Assembly: GCA_946061515.1 (NCBI GenBank)
Contig: CAMGRL010000019.1
Coordinates: 1 to 35,650, forward strand
Reading direction: 5' to 3'
DNA: 35,650 nt
Source: an uncultured Clostridia bacterium
GTDB taxonomy: Bacteria; Bacillota; Clostridia; Oscillospirales; Oscillospiraceae
Position 1 is the stretch's first letter. Every line of letters begins with the position of its first letter. Made by a program: the position numbers and the translations under genes. This document shows, piece after piece, positions 1-8,032 of the stretch. The notes below the pieces were generated by a model that searched no databases, was not told the origin of the DNA, and worked only from the letters and a program-made list of their open reading frames with translations.

Positions 1-279
1 ATCTGCCTGTCTCAGCTCTCCCGCGCCAACGAGTCCCGGCAGGATAAGCGCCCCCAGCTTTCCGACCTGCGCGAGTCCGGCGCCATCGAACAGGACGCGG
101 ACGTGGTCATAGGACTGTACCGGGACGGGTATTATAATAAGGAAAGCGAAAACCCCAATCTGGCGGAAGCCATCATATTGAAAAACCGCAAGGGCCAGAC
201 CGGTACTGTGGAGCTGAGCTGGCTGCCGGAGTATACCTCCTTTGGCTCCTGCGAAAAACGGCGTGAAGATGACTATTGA
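1..279 (+). CDS. dnaB: Replicative DNA helicase DnaB, C-terminal end (5' truncated by window)
   Basis: The first 92 codons in frame 1 encode the end of the RecA-like ATPase domain of the replicative helicase, which unwinds DNA ahead of the replisome. Visible family motifs are the [10 protein letters not shown] stretch, the [15 protein letters not shown] stretch that carries the arginine-finger region, and the late NRKGQTG motif followed by the F-x-P-E-Y-T-like tail. The start lies outside the window. The last codons overlap the tilS start (ATG at 269, TGA ending at 279), so the two are probably co-transcribed. The identification rests on well-conserved motifs and is firm. Confidence 0.93.
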   Translation: MCLSQLSRANESRQDKRPQLSDLRESGAIEQDADVVIGLYRDGYYNKESENPNLAEAIILKNRKGQTGTVELSWLPEYTSFGSCEKRREDDY

Positions 280-1591
280 TATCGGCAAAGGAAGGGAGCT
301 GCTGCCCCGGGGCACAAAGCTGTTGTGCGCCGTGTCCGGCGGGGCCGATTCCATGTGTCTGCTGCACCTGATGAAAAGCAGGGCGGCGGAGCTGGAGATC
401 CAGGTGTTTGCCGCCCACTACGAGCACGGGCTCCGGGGGGAGGAATCTCTGCGGGACTGCGCCTTCGTGGAAAGCTGGTGCCGGGAAAACGGCATTCTGT
501 GCGTAAGCGAACACGGCGACGTGAGGGCCTTTGCCAGAGAAAAGGGCATGGGTCTGGAGGAGGCGGCCAGGGAGCTGCGCTATGCCTTTTTGCAGAAGAC
601 GGCGGCGGAGCTGGGCTGCACCCGCATCGCCACGGCCCACAACGCGGACGACAACGCCGAGACCCAGATCTTCAACCTCTGCCGGGGCAGTGGCGCCGCC
701 GGGCTCCGGGGCATCCCTCCGGTAAGAGGAAATATTATCCGCCCCCTGCTGCACTGCACCCGGGCGGAGATCGAGGAATATCTCCGGGAAAACCAGGTCC
801 CCCATGTGGAGGACAGCAGCAACGCCGGGGACGAATACAGCCGGAACCGGATCCGCCACCGGGTGACGCCGGTGCTGCGGGAGATCAATCCCGCTTTTTC
901 CTTGGCCGCCCTGCGGACGGCGGAGCTGATGCGCCGGGACGAGGACTGTCTCAGCGCCATGGCGGAGGAATTTATTCAAGAGAATTTTGACGGCGAGAGC
1001 CTGCCTCTGGCAAAGCTGCGGGCGCTGCATCCGGCGGTGGCCGGCCGTGTGCTCCGGCGGCTCTGCCCCGAAACCTTAAGCCTGGAGCAGGTGGACGGAT
1101 TGATGAAATTGGCAGAGGGCAACGAGCTGGCCTTTGCCGATCTGCCCGGGATCCGGCTGCGCTTCGAGCAGGGACGGCTGTATTTCGGCCAGGGGGAGAA
1201 GACCCTGCTTCCGGAGAGAGTGATCGTTCCGGGTGCCGTGACCCATATCCCCGAAGCGGGGCTGAAAATCCGGGCAAGTATTGAAAATTTTTCCGAAGAA
1301 ATTAACAGCAAGTTCAAAACTTATCTCTTCAAATGTGAGAGTATATGTGGTAATATTACTTGCGCTTCCCGCAAACCGGGGGATAAAATCAGCCCGGTGG
1401 GAAGAAACTGTACCAAAAGCCTTAAGGGTCTGTTCCTTGAGGCGGGCATGACCCAGAGAGAAAGAGACCTGACGCCGGTCATCCGGGACGAAAAAGGCGT
1501 CATTGCGGTCTGCGGCCTGGCCGTCGACCGGCGCTGTGAAGCCAAACCGGGGGACAAGGTGCTCCGGCTGGACATAGAAAGAGAAAATTAA
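269..1591 (+). CDS. tilS: tRNA(Ile)-lysidine synthase
   Basis: A 440-residue protein matching TilS, which uses ATP and lysine to turn the wobble cytidine of tRNA-Ile(CAU) into lysidine. The N-terminal PP-loop motif SGGADS is at about residues 23-28, followed by the [15 protein letters not shown] segment typical of the N-type ATP pyrophosphatase fold and by the RNRIRH motif. The C-terminal third carries the TilS C-terminal domain. The ATG at 269 is preferred over an in-frame TTG at 242, because the protein then begins shortly before the P-loop as in relatives. It overlaps the dnaB stop and is followed 11 bases later by hpt, an order common in Firmicutes. Confidence 0.95.
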   Translation: MTIDIGKGRELLPRGTKLLCAVSGGADSMCLLHLMKSRAAELEIQVFAAHYEHGLRGEESLRDCAFVESWCRENGILCVSEHGDVRAFAREKGMGLEEAARELRYAFLQKTAAELGCTRIATAHNADDNAETQIFNLCRGSGAAGLRGIPPVRGNIIRPLLHCTRAEIEEYLRENQVPHVEDSSNAGDEYSRNRIRHRVTPVLREINPAFSLAALRTAELMRRDEDCLSAMAEEFIQENFDGESLPLAKLRALHPAVAGRVLRRLCPETLSLEQVDGLMKLAEGNELAFADLPGIRLRFEQGRLYFGQGEKTLLPERVIVPGAVTHIPEAGLKIRASIENFSEEINSKFKTYLFKCESICGNITCASRKPGDKISPVGRNCTKSLKGLFLEAGMTQRERDLTPVIRDEKGVIAVCGLAVDRRCEAKPGDKVLRLDIEREN

Positions 1592-1602
1592 GGAGATAAA
1601 CC

Positions 1603-2142
1603 ATGGGCGTGGAAAAAGATATTGAGCGCGTGCTCATCTCCGCGGAGGAGCTGGAAGCGCATGTGGCGGAGATCGGCGCGCAGATATCCAGAGACTTTGA
1701 GGGCAAGGACCCCATTTTCATCGGCGTTTTGAAGGGCTGCTTTATTTTTATGGCGGATTTGATGCGGCATGTGACCATCAACTGCTCCATGGACTTTATG
1801 GCCGTCTCCTCCTACAGCGGCACCACCTCCACCGGCGCGGTGAAGATCAACAAGGACCTGAGCGAGGACATCGAAGGCCGGCACATCATCATCGTGGAGG
1901 ATATTCTGGACTCCGGCGTCACCCTCAACTACCTGAAAAATTTCCTGCTGGTGAGAAAGCCTGCGTCCATCAGCATCGCCACCCTTATGGATAAACCCGC
2001 CCGCCGCAAGGCGGACGTTTACGCGGATTACTCCTGTTTCGAGATCCCCGACGCCTTTGTGGTGGGCTACGGGCTGGACTATAACGAGAGATACCGCAAC
2101 CTGCCTTATATCGGCGTACTGAAACGTGAAATTTATTCATAA
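1603..2142 (+). CDS. hpt: Hypoxanthine-guanine phosphoribosyltransferase
   Basis: A 179-residue purine salvage enzyme that condenses hypoxanthine or guanine with PRPP to give IMP or GMP. The PRPP-binding loop is visible as IIIVEDILDSGVTL, with the two acidic residues and the DSGVTL turn of type I phosphoribosyltransferases. Length is normal for bacterial Hpt. The ATG at 1603 is preceded by an AAGGAGA Shine-Dalgarno at about 1589-1595. It lies between tilS and ftsH, an arrangement conserved in Bacillus and Clostridia. Confidence 0.96.
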   Translation: MGVEKDIERVLISAEELEAHVAEIGAQISRDFEGKDPIFIGVLKGCFIFMADLMRHVTINCSMDFMAVSSYSGTTSTGAVKINKDLSEDIEGRHIIIVEDILDSGVTLNYLKNFLLVRKPASISIATLMDKPARRKADVYADYSCFEIPDAFVVGYGLDYNERYRNLPYIGVLKREIYS

Positions 2143-2174
2143 GCACAGGCTTATGAAAAGGATGTGACTATTTT

Positions 2175-4196
2175 TTGAAACCCAACCGCAACAGAACCCG
2201 CGACCTCGGCTTTTACGTTCTGATCATCGTGATTCTGATCGCAACGATCTTCACCATGACCAAGGGCGAAAAAGAAGAGCCTATGGTGTATTCCGACCTG
2301 GTGGACCTGTTTCAGGAGGAGAAGGTCAAGTCCTTCGTCACCGAGGGGACGGACATTATCCTGAAACTGAGAACAGGGGAGACGGATCCGGCCACCGGGG
2401 AAGAGCAGACCGAGGAAAAGACCTACAGTATGTACAGCTTTTCCGTCTTCTACGAGGACTTCCACGAGCTGATCGCTCAGCAGTACCAGGACGGCATTAT
2501 CGAGGACTATGACTATACCGAGGGCTTCACCATCCCCTGGTGGGCCAGCTTCCTGCCCTATCTGCTGCTCATCGGCGCGGCCATGTGGCTGTGGTATATG
2601 ATGATGAAGCAGAGCGGCGGCGCAGGCGGCGGCGTGGCCAAGTTCAGCAAGGCCCGCACCCGTCTGGGCAGCGAGGAGAAGAACAAAAAGACCTTCAACG
2701 ACGTTGCCGGCTGCGAGGAAGAGAAGGAAGAGCTGGCGGAGATCGTGGACTTTTTGAAGGACCCGAAGGCCTACACCGCCATGGGTGCGCGCATCCCCAA
2801 GGGCGTGCTGCTGGTTGGCCCTCCGGGCACTGGCAAGACCCTGCTGGCCAAGGCCGTGGCAGGAGAGGCAAACGTCCAGTTTCTGTCCATCTCCGGTTCC
2901 GACTTTGTGGAGCTCTATGTAGGCGTGGGCGCAGGCCGTGTCCGCGACCTGTTTGACCAGGCCAAAAAGGTGGCTCCCGCCATCATCTTCATTGACGAGA
3001 TCGACGCTGTGGGCCGCCAGAGAGGCAGCGGCCTTGGCGGCGGACATGACGAGCGCGAGCAGACCCTGAACCAGCTGCTTGTGGAGATGGACGGCTTCGG
3101 CAGCAACGAGGGCGTCATCGTCATGGCGGCCACCAACCGCGCCGATATTCTGGATAACGCCCTGCTCCGTCCCGGCCGTTTCGACCGGCAGGTGTATGTG
3201 GGCCTGCCCGATATCCGTGGCCGCGAGGCCATTTTGAAGATCCACTCCCGCGACAAGCATCTGGCGGAGGATGTGGACCTGAACAGCATCGCCAAGGGCA
3301 CCCCCGGCTTTGCCGGCGCTGACCTGGAAAACCTGATGAACGAGGCGGCTCTGCTGGCCGTGCGCCGCAAGCACCGCTTCATCACCATGGAGGACATCGA
3401 CGAGGCCATCCTGAAGGTCCAGATGGGCCCGGAGAAGAAGAGCCGCAAGATGAGTGAGAAGGCCCGCCGCCTCACCGCCTATCACGAGGCGGGACACGCG
3501 GTCTGCGGCAGGTTCCTGGAGCATGTGGATCCGGTGCACTATATCACCATCATCCCCCGGGGCGCGGCAGGCGGCTTCACCCTGTTCAGACCCCAGGAGG
3601 ATCTGGAAAACTTCAAGTCCAGGGCGGAGATGTTTGAAAGCATCGTCATGGCCCTGGGCGGCAGAATGGCCGAAAAGCTGTTTCTGGACGATATTTCCAC
3701 CGGCGCCTCCGGGGATATCCAGCAGGCCAGCTCCATTGCCCGGGACATGGTCATGCGCTACGGCATGAGCGACCGCCTTGGCCCCATCCTTTACGACAGC
3801 TCTGACCACAGCATCTTCATCGGCCGGGACTTCGGCACCACCAAGAGCTATTCCGAGGAGACCGCCGGCGTGATCGACGAGGAAGTGAAGAGCATTTTCG
3901 ACAGCGCTTCCGCCCTGTGCGAGAAGATCCTCACCGAGCATCGCGAACAGCTCATCGCCATCGCGGAATATCTGCTCCGGAACGAGACCATGGAGGCGGA
4001 GGAGTTCAACTACTTCTTCGAGCACGGCGAATTTATGCCCATCTCCCCCAAGGCCGCCCGCCAGGCCGCCAACGACAGCACCATCGAGCGCCCGGCCCGC
4101 AAGATCTCCATGACCGACGGCTACGCCCAGGAGAACAAAGCCCAGGCCGAAGCACCGCAGAAAGAAAAAGGCGAAGAGCCGGAAAACAAAGAATAA
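2175..4196 (+). CDS. ftsH: ATP-dependent zinc metalloprotease FtsH
   Basis: A 673-residue membrane-anchored AAA+ protease that degrades misassembled membrane proteins and short-lived regulators. Two membrane segments are visible at about residues 11-28 and 121-144, with the extracytoplasmic domain between them. The AAA module carries Walker A GPPGTGKT at about 215, Walker B IFIDEID, and the second region of homology ending in RPGRFDR. The zinc site HEAGH is at about 437-441. The start is TTG at 2175, with AAAAGGA at 2156-2162 upstream. The C-terminal tail is charged and low in complexity. A strong terminator follows at 4207. Confidence 0.97.
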   Translation: MKPNRNRTRDLGFYVLIIVILIATIFTMTKGEKEEPMVYSDLVDLFQEEKVKSFVTEGTDIILKLRTGETDPATGEEQTEEKTYSMYSFSVFYEDFHELIAQQYQDGIIEDYDYTEGFTIPWWASFLPYLLLIGAAMWLWYMMMKQSGGAGGGVAKFSKARTRLGSEEKNKKTFNDVAGCEEEKEELAEIVDFLKDPKAYTAMGARIPKGVLLVGPPGTGKTLLAKAVAGEANVQFLSISGSDFVELYVGVGAGRVRDLFDQAKKVAPAIIFIDEIDAVGRQRGSGLGGGHDEREQTLNQLLVEMDGFGSNEGVIVMAATNRADILDNALLRPGRFDRQVYVGLPDIRGREAILKIHSRDKHLAEDVDLNSIAKGTPGFAGADLENLMNEAALLAVRRKHRFITMEDIDEAILKVQMGPEKKSRKMSEKARRLTAYHEAGHAVCGRFLEHVDPVHYITIIPRGAAGGFTLFRPQEDLENFKSRAEMFESIVMALGGRMAEKLFLDDISTGASGDIQQASSIARDMVMRYGMSDRLGPILYDSSDHSIFIGRDFGTTKSYSEETAGVIDEEVKSIFDSASALCEKILTEHREQLIAIAEYLLRNETMEAEEFNYFFEHGEFMPISPKAARQAANDSTIERPARKISMTDGYAQENKAQAEAPQKEKGEEPENKE

Positions 4197-4206
4197 AGCG
4201 TAAATG

Positions 4207-4255
4207 AAACGGCATAACCAAAGCTCAGCTTGAGCACGGTTATGCCGTTTTCAAT
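4207..4255 (+). terminator. Rho-independent terminator after ftsH
   Basis: A perfect 13-bp stem pairs 4207-4219 (AAACGGCATAACC) with 4238-4250. An inner 5-bp stem (GCTCA/TGAGC) sits in the loop, and a short T-rich run follows. It lies 10 bases past the ftsH stop and closes the housekeeping block. Confidence 0.9.
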
Positions 4256-4335
4256 TTGTGCAATTTATTGGACCTGTTGACAAAGTGGCGTGTAAACCCT
4301 CTCTATGGTAAAATAACTACAGGGAGGGATGCGGC

Positions 4336-4716
4336 ATGATGGGACGTCAAAGCAGACAAATGGCAATGATTTTCGTGGATATGGAGTCATTGATTCCAGA
4401 GAACCATCTGCTGCGGAAGATTAACCGGACAGTATCCTTTGATTTCATCTATGATCTTCTCGCGCCATATTATCCGGCAACGGGCCGCCCATCTGTCGAC
4501 CCTGTCAGTATGTTCAAAATGCTCCTGATCGGACATCTGTATGGAATCAAATCGGAACGGCGGCTGGCAGAGGAAGTTCAGCTCAATATTGCCTATCGCT
4601 GGTTCTGTGGATTCGAGCTGAATGACACCATCCCGGATCACTCCACATTCAGCAAAACCAGGACACGTAAATGGCAGCAGAGCAGCCTCTTTCAGAAACT
4701 GGCGTTTGTTCAGTAG
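4336..4716 (+). pseudogene. Truncated IS1182/IS5-superfamily transposase, N-terminal fragment
   Basis: The 126 residues match the N-terminal DUF772-type domain of IS1182-like transposases. Visible features are the opening GRQSRQMAMIFVDMESLIP, the MFKMLLIGHLYGIKSERRLAEE helix region, and the RWFCGFELNDTIPDHSTFS motif that precedes the first catalytic Asp. Full-length relatives are about 450-550 residues. Here homology stops shortly after the LFQ at about residue 120 and the frame ends at 4716, so the catalytic core is missing. The start at 4336 has GGGAGG about 10 bases upstream. The fragment looks more AT-rich than its neighbours, consistent with acquisition and decay. Confidence 0.8.
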
Positions 4717-4730
4717 ACATTAAAATATAT

Positions 4731-4764
4731 AAAAAGAGCCTGCAAAACTGCAGACTCATTTTTT
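4731..4764. terminator. Bidirectional terminator between IS remnant and Nudix gene
   Basis: The stem GAG-C-CTGCA / TGCAG-A-CTC (4736-4744 with 4749-4757, one internal mismatch) has a 4-base loop. It is flanked by TTTTTT on the + side and by AAAAA preceded by an AT run on the other, so it can end transcripts from both directions. It would serve the leftward Nudix/PHP/DeoR operon. Confidence 0.75.
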
Positions 4765-4818
4765 ACGCCTTACGCGGGCTTGGTAAGGATTTTTCCGAGA
4801 TCCGGTTCTGTGGCCAGC

Positions 4819-5232
4819 TTATCTGTTTCGCAAAAACGCATCCGCTTCCTGCAAAATCCGTTTTCTGCTCTCCGATGTCAGGAGGATCTGTGCCTCCTCG
4901 TAAGACACCAGGGCCGCCGCCAGCAATTCCTTCGGCTCCGGCACGATCTCCTGATCGCTGTACTCGGCACAGAAATATACCACCAGCTTATCCGTGTTTT
5001 CCTTTTTGAGAACCGGATATTCCTCGGTCATCCGGAAGCCCTCCAGGATCCGGGGTCTGAGTTGGGTCTCCTCATAGACCTCCCGCAGGGCGGTTTCTTT
5101 TTCCGTTTCCCCGGCTTCCACATGGCCTTTGGGGAAACCCCAAAGGCCTTTCTTCTGCTGAATCAGCACATAGCGAAGGGCTCCGCCGCTCTTTGTAAAC
5201 ACCACGGCTCCGCATGATTTTTCGTGTTCCAT
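4819..5232 (-). CDS. Nudix hydrolase, probable diadenosine/bis-nucleosyl polyphosphatase type
   Basis: A 137-residue single-domain protein. The Nudix box runs from GHVEAGE through REVYEETQL and fits G-x5-E-x7-R-E-U-x-E-E-x-x-U, except that Gln replaces the usual final Gly. The preceding KGLWGFPKGHVE stretch resembles the Ap4A hydrolase subgroup, which cleaves nucleoside polyphosphates linked by phosphoanhydrides. The start ATG has a GGAGA about 8 bases upstream. It is the last gene of a leftward operon, 43 bases after the PHP gene. Nudix membership is firm and the substrate is a guess from the family. Confidence 0.88.
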   Translation of the reverse strand: MEHEKSCGAVVFTKSGGALRYVLIQQKKGLWGFPKGHVEAGETEKETALREVYEETQLRPRILEGFRMTEEYPVLKKENTDKLVVYFCAEYSDQEIVPEPKELLAAALVSYEEAQILLTSESRKRILQEADAFLRNR

Positions 5233-5275
5233 CTCCCAGTCTCCGAATCTGTAATCTGACAGCTCCGTATCCGGC

Positions 5276-5947
5276 TTATTCGCCGATGAGCCGGTAATTC
5301 CGTGAGCGGATCATGCGCGACATCTGCATGGAGTCACTGGGCAGCTTTTCCGTCAGGATCCCGGCCCGGCCCACATCCTCCGGACGATGGCAGTCGGAAC
5401 CGGAGATGGTCAGCAGGCCAAACTGCTGGGCATATTCCCGGGCGCGGGCGTTGTAGCTCTCATGCCGGGGGTTAGTGTTGACCGCCTCCACCCCGTCCAG
5501 ATAACAGGCAATGGCGGGAGTACAGCTCAGCCGGTAGGGATGCGCCTGCACCAGCAGCGCGCCCTGGCTTCGCGCAATGGGGGCAAAGCCGGCAATGCCC
5601 ATGCGGAAAACCTGATCCGGCTGGGCAAGAAGGTCGTCCCGCCAGCCGTAGAGCAGGTAGTCGTTCTCGCTCTCGTCAAAGCGAAGTTCAGCACCCTTAA
5701 ACACGCGCAGCCCCTGCTTGTCTCCCTCCTCGCGCACGCGGCGATAGCCCTCAAGAAAGGCGTGGATCCGGTCGCCGGTGCCGGCGGGGTCGATACCCAG
5801 ATAGTCAAAGGTGGTTCGGTTATAGTGATCGGTCACAATCACGGCGCTGTAGCCTGCAGCCTTGTAGGCTGCGACGATTTCGGCGGCCTCCATATGCCCG
5901 CACTGGCTGACATGGACGGTGTGCAGATGCGTTTCAATCTTATACAT
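5276..5947 (-). CDS. PHP-domain metal-dependent phosphoesterase
   Basis: A 223-residue protein of the PHP (polymerase and histidinol phosphatase) superfamily, whose members hydrolyse phosphate esters with a trinuclear metal site. The first motif HLHT is at residues 7-10 (metal-binding His7 and His9). A VTDHYN motif follows near residue 40, later His-containing strands include VQAHPYR, and the C-terminal SGSDCHRPEDVG motif supplies the last ligands. Start ATG has AAAGGA upstream. It follows the DeoR-family gene by 15 bases, so the two share a transcript. The physiological substrate is unknown; in this setting a sugar or cyclitol phosphate is possible. Confidence 0.87.
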   Translation of the reverse strand: MYKIETHLHTVHVSQCGHMEAAEIVAAYKAAGYSAVIVTDHYNRTTFDYLGIDPAGTGDRIHAFLEGYRRVREEGDKQGLRVFKGAELRFDESENDYLLYGWRDDLLAQPDQVFRMGIAGFAPIARSQGALLVQAHPYRLSCTPAIACYLDGVEAVNTNPRHESYNARAREYAQQFGLLTISGSDCHRPEDVGRAGILTEKLPSDSMQMSRMIRSRNYRLIGE

Positions 5948-5962
5948 GGCAGAGATCCTTTC

Positions 5963-6727
5963 TTATTTGACATTGACAATACGCAGCTCCGTACCGCTGC
6001 GCTGGCAGAGTGCACGCAGTTCAGGCGGGCATGATGAATCCGTGATAAGGCAGGTCATGTCGGCGAGGGAGGCATAGCTCATCAGGCCGGTGGCATCGAA
6101 TTTTCCAGAGTCACAGAGCAGAAAGCGCTGCTCACTCTGCTGAACAGCAAGCCGCTTGATCTCATAATCGAGATACGATGAGACATTGAGCTTCCCGTTG
6201 GTGGACAGTCCCGTGGTTGCCATCAGCGCCTTGATAAAATGATAGCGCCCGAGAAATTCCAGCGTACTGACATCGGAGACGGAATTGGTGCGGCGGTTGA
6301 GACTGCCGGGCAGGACGATCACATCAATGTTGGGCTTCTTGTAGGCCTGTGAGATGATATACAGATTTCCCGTCACCACAGTCAGGTGCTTTTCCGGCGG
6401 CAGCAGGTCGAGAAGATGCATGGTCGTTGTTCCGGCATCAACAAACAGCGTGTCTCCGTCCTCAATCAGTTCCACCGCTCCACGGGCGATGGACAGCTTG
6501 GCATCGGTATGCAGCTGAGCCCGCTGGGTAAAGAGCGGGATCTCCTGCTGCATAATTGCGCGTACCCCACCGTAGACCTTTTCCACCGTACCCGCCGCCT
6601 CCAGAAAGGCCACATCGGCGCGGATGGTGTTCATGGACACATGAAAGGTCTCGCACAGCTCCTTCATTGTCACCGACTGGCGGCGGGCGATATAGGCGGC
6701 GATTTCCTTACGGCGATTATCACGCAT
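5963..6727 (-). CDS. DeoR-family transcriptional regulator (candidate IolR-type)
   Basis: A 254-residue repressor-type protein. The N-terminal helix-turn-helix occupies about residues 4-55 (KELCETFHVSMNTIRADVAFLE). The DeoR sensor domain follows, with the DTLFVDAGTTTMHLLDLLP phosphate-sugar-binding motif and the VVTGNLYII strand. The start is taken as ATG at 6727, which has a GGGAGGG Shine-Dalgarno, rather than an upstream ATG at 6754. DeoR regulators respond to phosphorylated sugar intermediates; IolR of Bacillus, the inositol repressor, belongs to this family. Its gene is divergent from the inositol operon starting at 6968, so control of that operon is a natural inference. Confidence 0.9.
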   Translation of the reverse strand: MRDNRRKEIAAYIARRQSVTMKELCETFHVSMNTIRADVAFLEAAGTVEKVYGGVRAIMQQEIPLFTQRAQLHTDAKLSIARGAVELIEDGDTLFVDAGTTTMHLLDLLPPEKHLTVVTGNLYIISQAYKKPNIDVIVLPGSLNRRTNSVSDVSTLEFLGRYHFIKALMATTGLSTNGKLNVSSYLDYEIKRLAVQQSEQRFLLCDSGKFDATGLMSYASLADMTCLITDSSCPPELRALCQRSGTELRIVNVK

Positions 6728-6772
6728 GGCTTTTTCCCTCCCCCCGGCATGCATAGCAATGCCAGCAGTCCC

Positions 6773-6801
6773 AGTATAATGCGGCCCACTGAAATTGTCA
6801 A
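6773..6801 (-). promoter_or_regulatory. Promoter of the DeoR-PHP-Nudix operon
   Basis: On the minus strand a perfect TTGACA (6801-6796) is followed by a 17-base spacer and TATACT (6778-6773), a near-consensus sigma-A promoter 45 bases upstream of the chosen regulator start. It faces the iol operon promoter at 6870. Confidence 0.85.
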
Positions 6802-6869
6802 TATCTTTGGTAATTTTGTTAAATCCTTAAGAAATAGCGGAAAAGTTCACAAGAAATTAATAATAAAAA

Positions 6870-6898
6870 TTGACAAAATAGCCCGGCGATGCTAAACT
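6870..6898 (+). promoter_or_regulatory. Promoter of the GAPDH-PGK-iol operon
   Basis: TTGACA at 6870-6875, a 17-base spacer and TAAACT at 6893-6898, about 70 bases before the GAPDH start. The -35 region lies in an AT-rich stretch. The AAATTGACAAAA at 6868-6879 resembles AAATTGTCAATA at 6793-6804, which overlaps the opposing promoter; both could be sites for the divergent DeoR regulator. Confidence 0.7.
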
Positions 6899-6967
6899 CA
6901 GGCGTAGCAGGCCCCAACATAGTTGAGGATCCGTATTAAATACTTTATTAAAAGTGAGGAAATCAGT

Positions 6968-8023
6968 ATGGAAAAAATTAAGGTCGGCGTAGCGGGCTAT
7001 GGCACCATAGGCTCGCGTCTGGCAGACGGTGTTGCGCTCCAGGATGACATGGAACTCGTTGGTATCGTCGGACATTCTCCCTCTCTCGCAATCAGGGCAC
7101 TTGCAGAAAACGACATGATTGGTGTAAACGGCGTGGAGTATAAGCTCTACCTCGTTGATATGGATCTCAAGCCCAGATTTGATGCGCTGGGCATCCCGGT
7201 CGAAGGCAGCTTTGAGGAACTGTGCGAAAAGGTGGACGTCATGCTGGACGCCTCTCCCGGAGGAACGGGCGCAGCCAACAAGGCCATTTACGAGCGTCTG
7301 GGTGTTAAGGCCATTTTCCAGGGCGGCGAGAAGAACAGCGTCGCGGACGTGTTTTTCCACGGCTATGCCAATTACGACCTGGGTCTGGGCAAGCAGTTTT
7401 TGAAGCTCACCAGCTGCAACACCACCGGTCTGATCCGCGCCGTTGACTGTCTGGACAGAAAGTTCGGTATTGAAAAGGTTGCCATTACCATCATCCGCCG
7501 CGTGGCGGACCCCGGCGATTATCACCGTGGCCTGACTAACGCTCTGCAGATGGAGAAGGCGCCCAGCCACCAGGCAGTGGACCTGATGACCATCATGCCT
7601 CACATCGCGGCTACCGGCATCCTCGTCCATACCCCGGTAACCCACGGCCACATCATTACGGTGCTCGCCACCGCCAAGGACGGCCGTAAGATTACTCGCG
7701 AGGAGGCAATCGAGGCCTTCCGCGCCCACCCGCGTATCCGCACCGTCACCATTGACGAGGGCTTCAAGGGCAACGCCAGTTTCTTCAAGTATGCCCGCGA
7801 CCTGGGCAATCGCCGTGCCGATATGTATGAGATCGGTCTCTGGGAGGACAGTGTGGTCGAGAGTGGAAACGACATTATGTTTGCCATCAATATCCCCCAG
7901 GAGAGCGTCACTATTCCTGAGACCATCGACGGTGTGCGTGCAGTCATGCAGATGCAGACAACCAGCGCCGAGGCGACTGCCGCGACCAATAAAAACCTGA
8001 AGATCGGCCGCTTCAAGAAGTGA
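6968..8023 (+). CDS. gap: Archaeal-type (type II) glyceraldehyde-3-phosphate dehydrogenase
   Basis: A 351-residue protein resembling the archaeal class of phosphorylating GAPDH rather than the usual bacterial GapA. Signatures are VGVAGYGTIGSRLADGVALQ at the N-terminal Rossmann fold, DASPGGTGAANK, and AIFQGGEKN. The catalytic-site motif SCNTTGL carries the probable nucleophile Cys150. The family oxidises GAP to 1,3-bisphosphoglycerate with NAD(P). The ATG at 6968 has GTGAGGA at 6954-6960; an upstream in-frame TTG at 6923 is less likely. It opens the operon and is followed 9 bases later by an archaeal-type PGK, so the pair gives GAP-to-3PG with ATP formation. Activity on another aldehyde phosphate cannot be excluded. 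Confidence 0.88.
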   Translation: MEKIKVGVAGYGTIGSRLADGVALQDDMELVGIVGHSPSLAIRALAENDMIGVNGVEYKLYLVDMDLKPRFDALGIPVEGSFEELCEKVDVMLDASPGGTGAANKAIYERLGVKAIFQGGEKNSVADVFFHGYANYDLGLGKQFLKLTSCNTTGLIRAVDCLDRKFGIEKVAITIIRRVADPGDYHRGLTNALQMEKAPSHQAVDLMTIMPHIAATGILVHTPVTHGHIITVLATAKDGRKITREEAIEAFRAHPRIRTVTIDEGFKGNASFFKYARDLGNRRADMYEIGLWEDSVVESGNDIMFAINIPQESVTIPETIDGVRAVMQMQTTSAEATAATNKNLKIGRFKK

Positions 8024-8032
8024 GGCGCCGCC

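Noticed and set aside
2151-4025. Long minus-strand open frame opposite ftsH
   Set aside because: It is a mirror of the ftsH codon bias; the translated product is a repetitive Leu/Ala/His/Gly-rich sequence without a family, and it lacks an independent promoter.
4277-4314. TTGACA at 4277-4282 as a promoter for the transposase fragment
   Set aside because: No acceptable -10 box occurs at 16-18 bases; the TATGGT and TAAAAT candidates are too far downstream, so I do not list it as a promoter.
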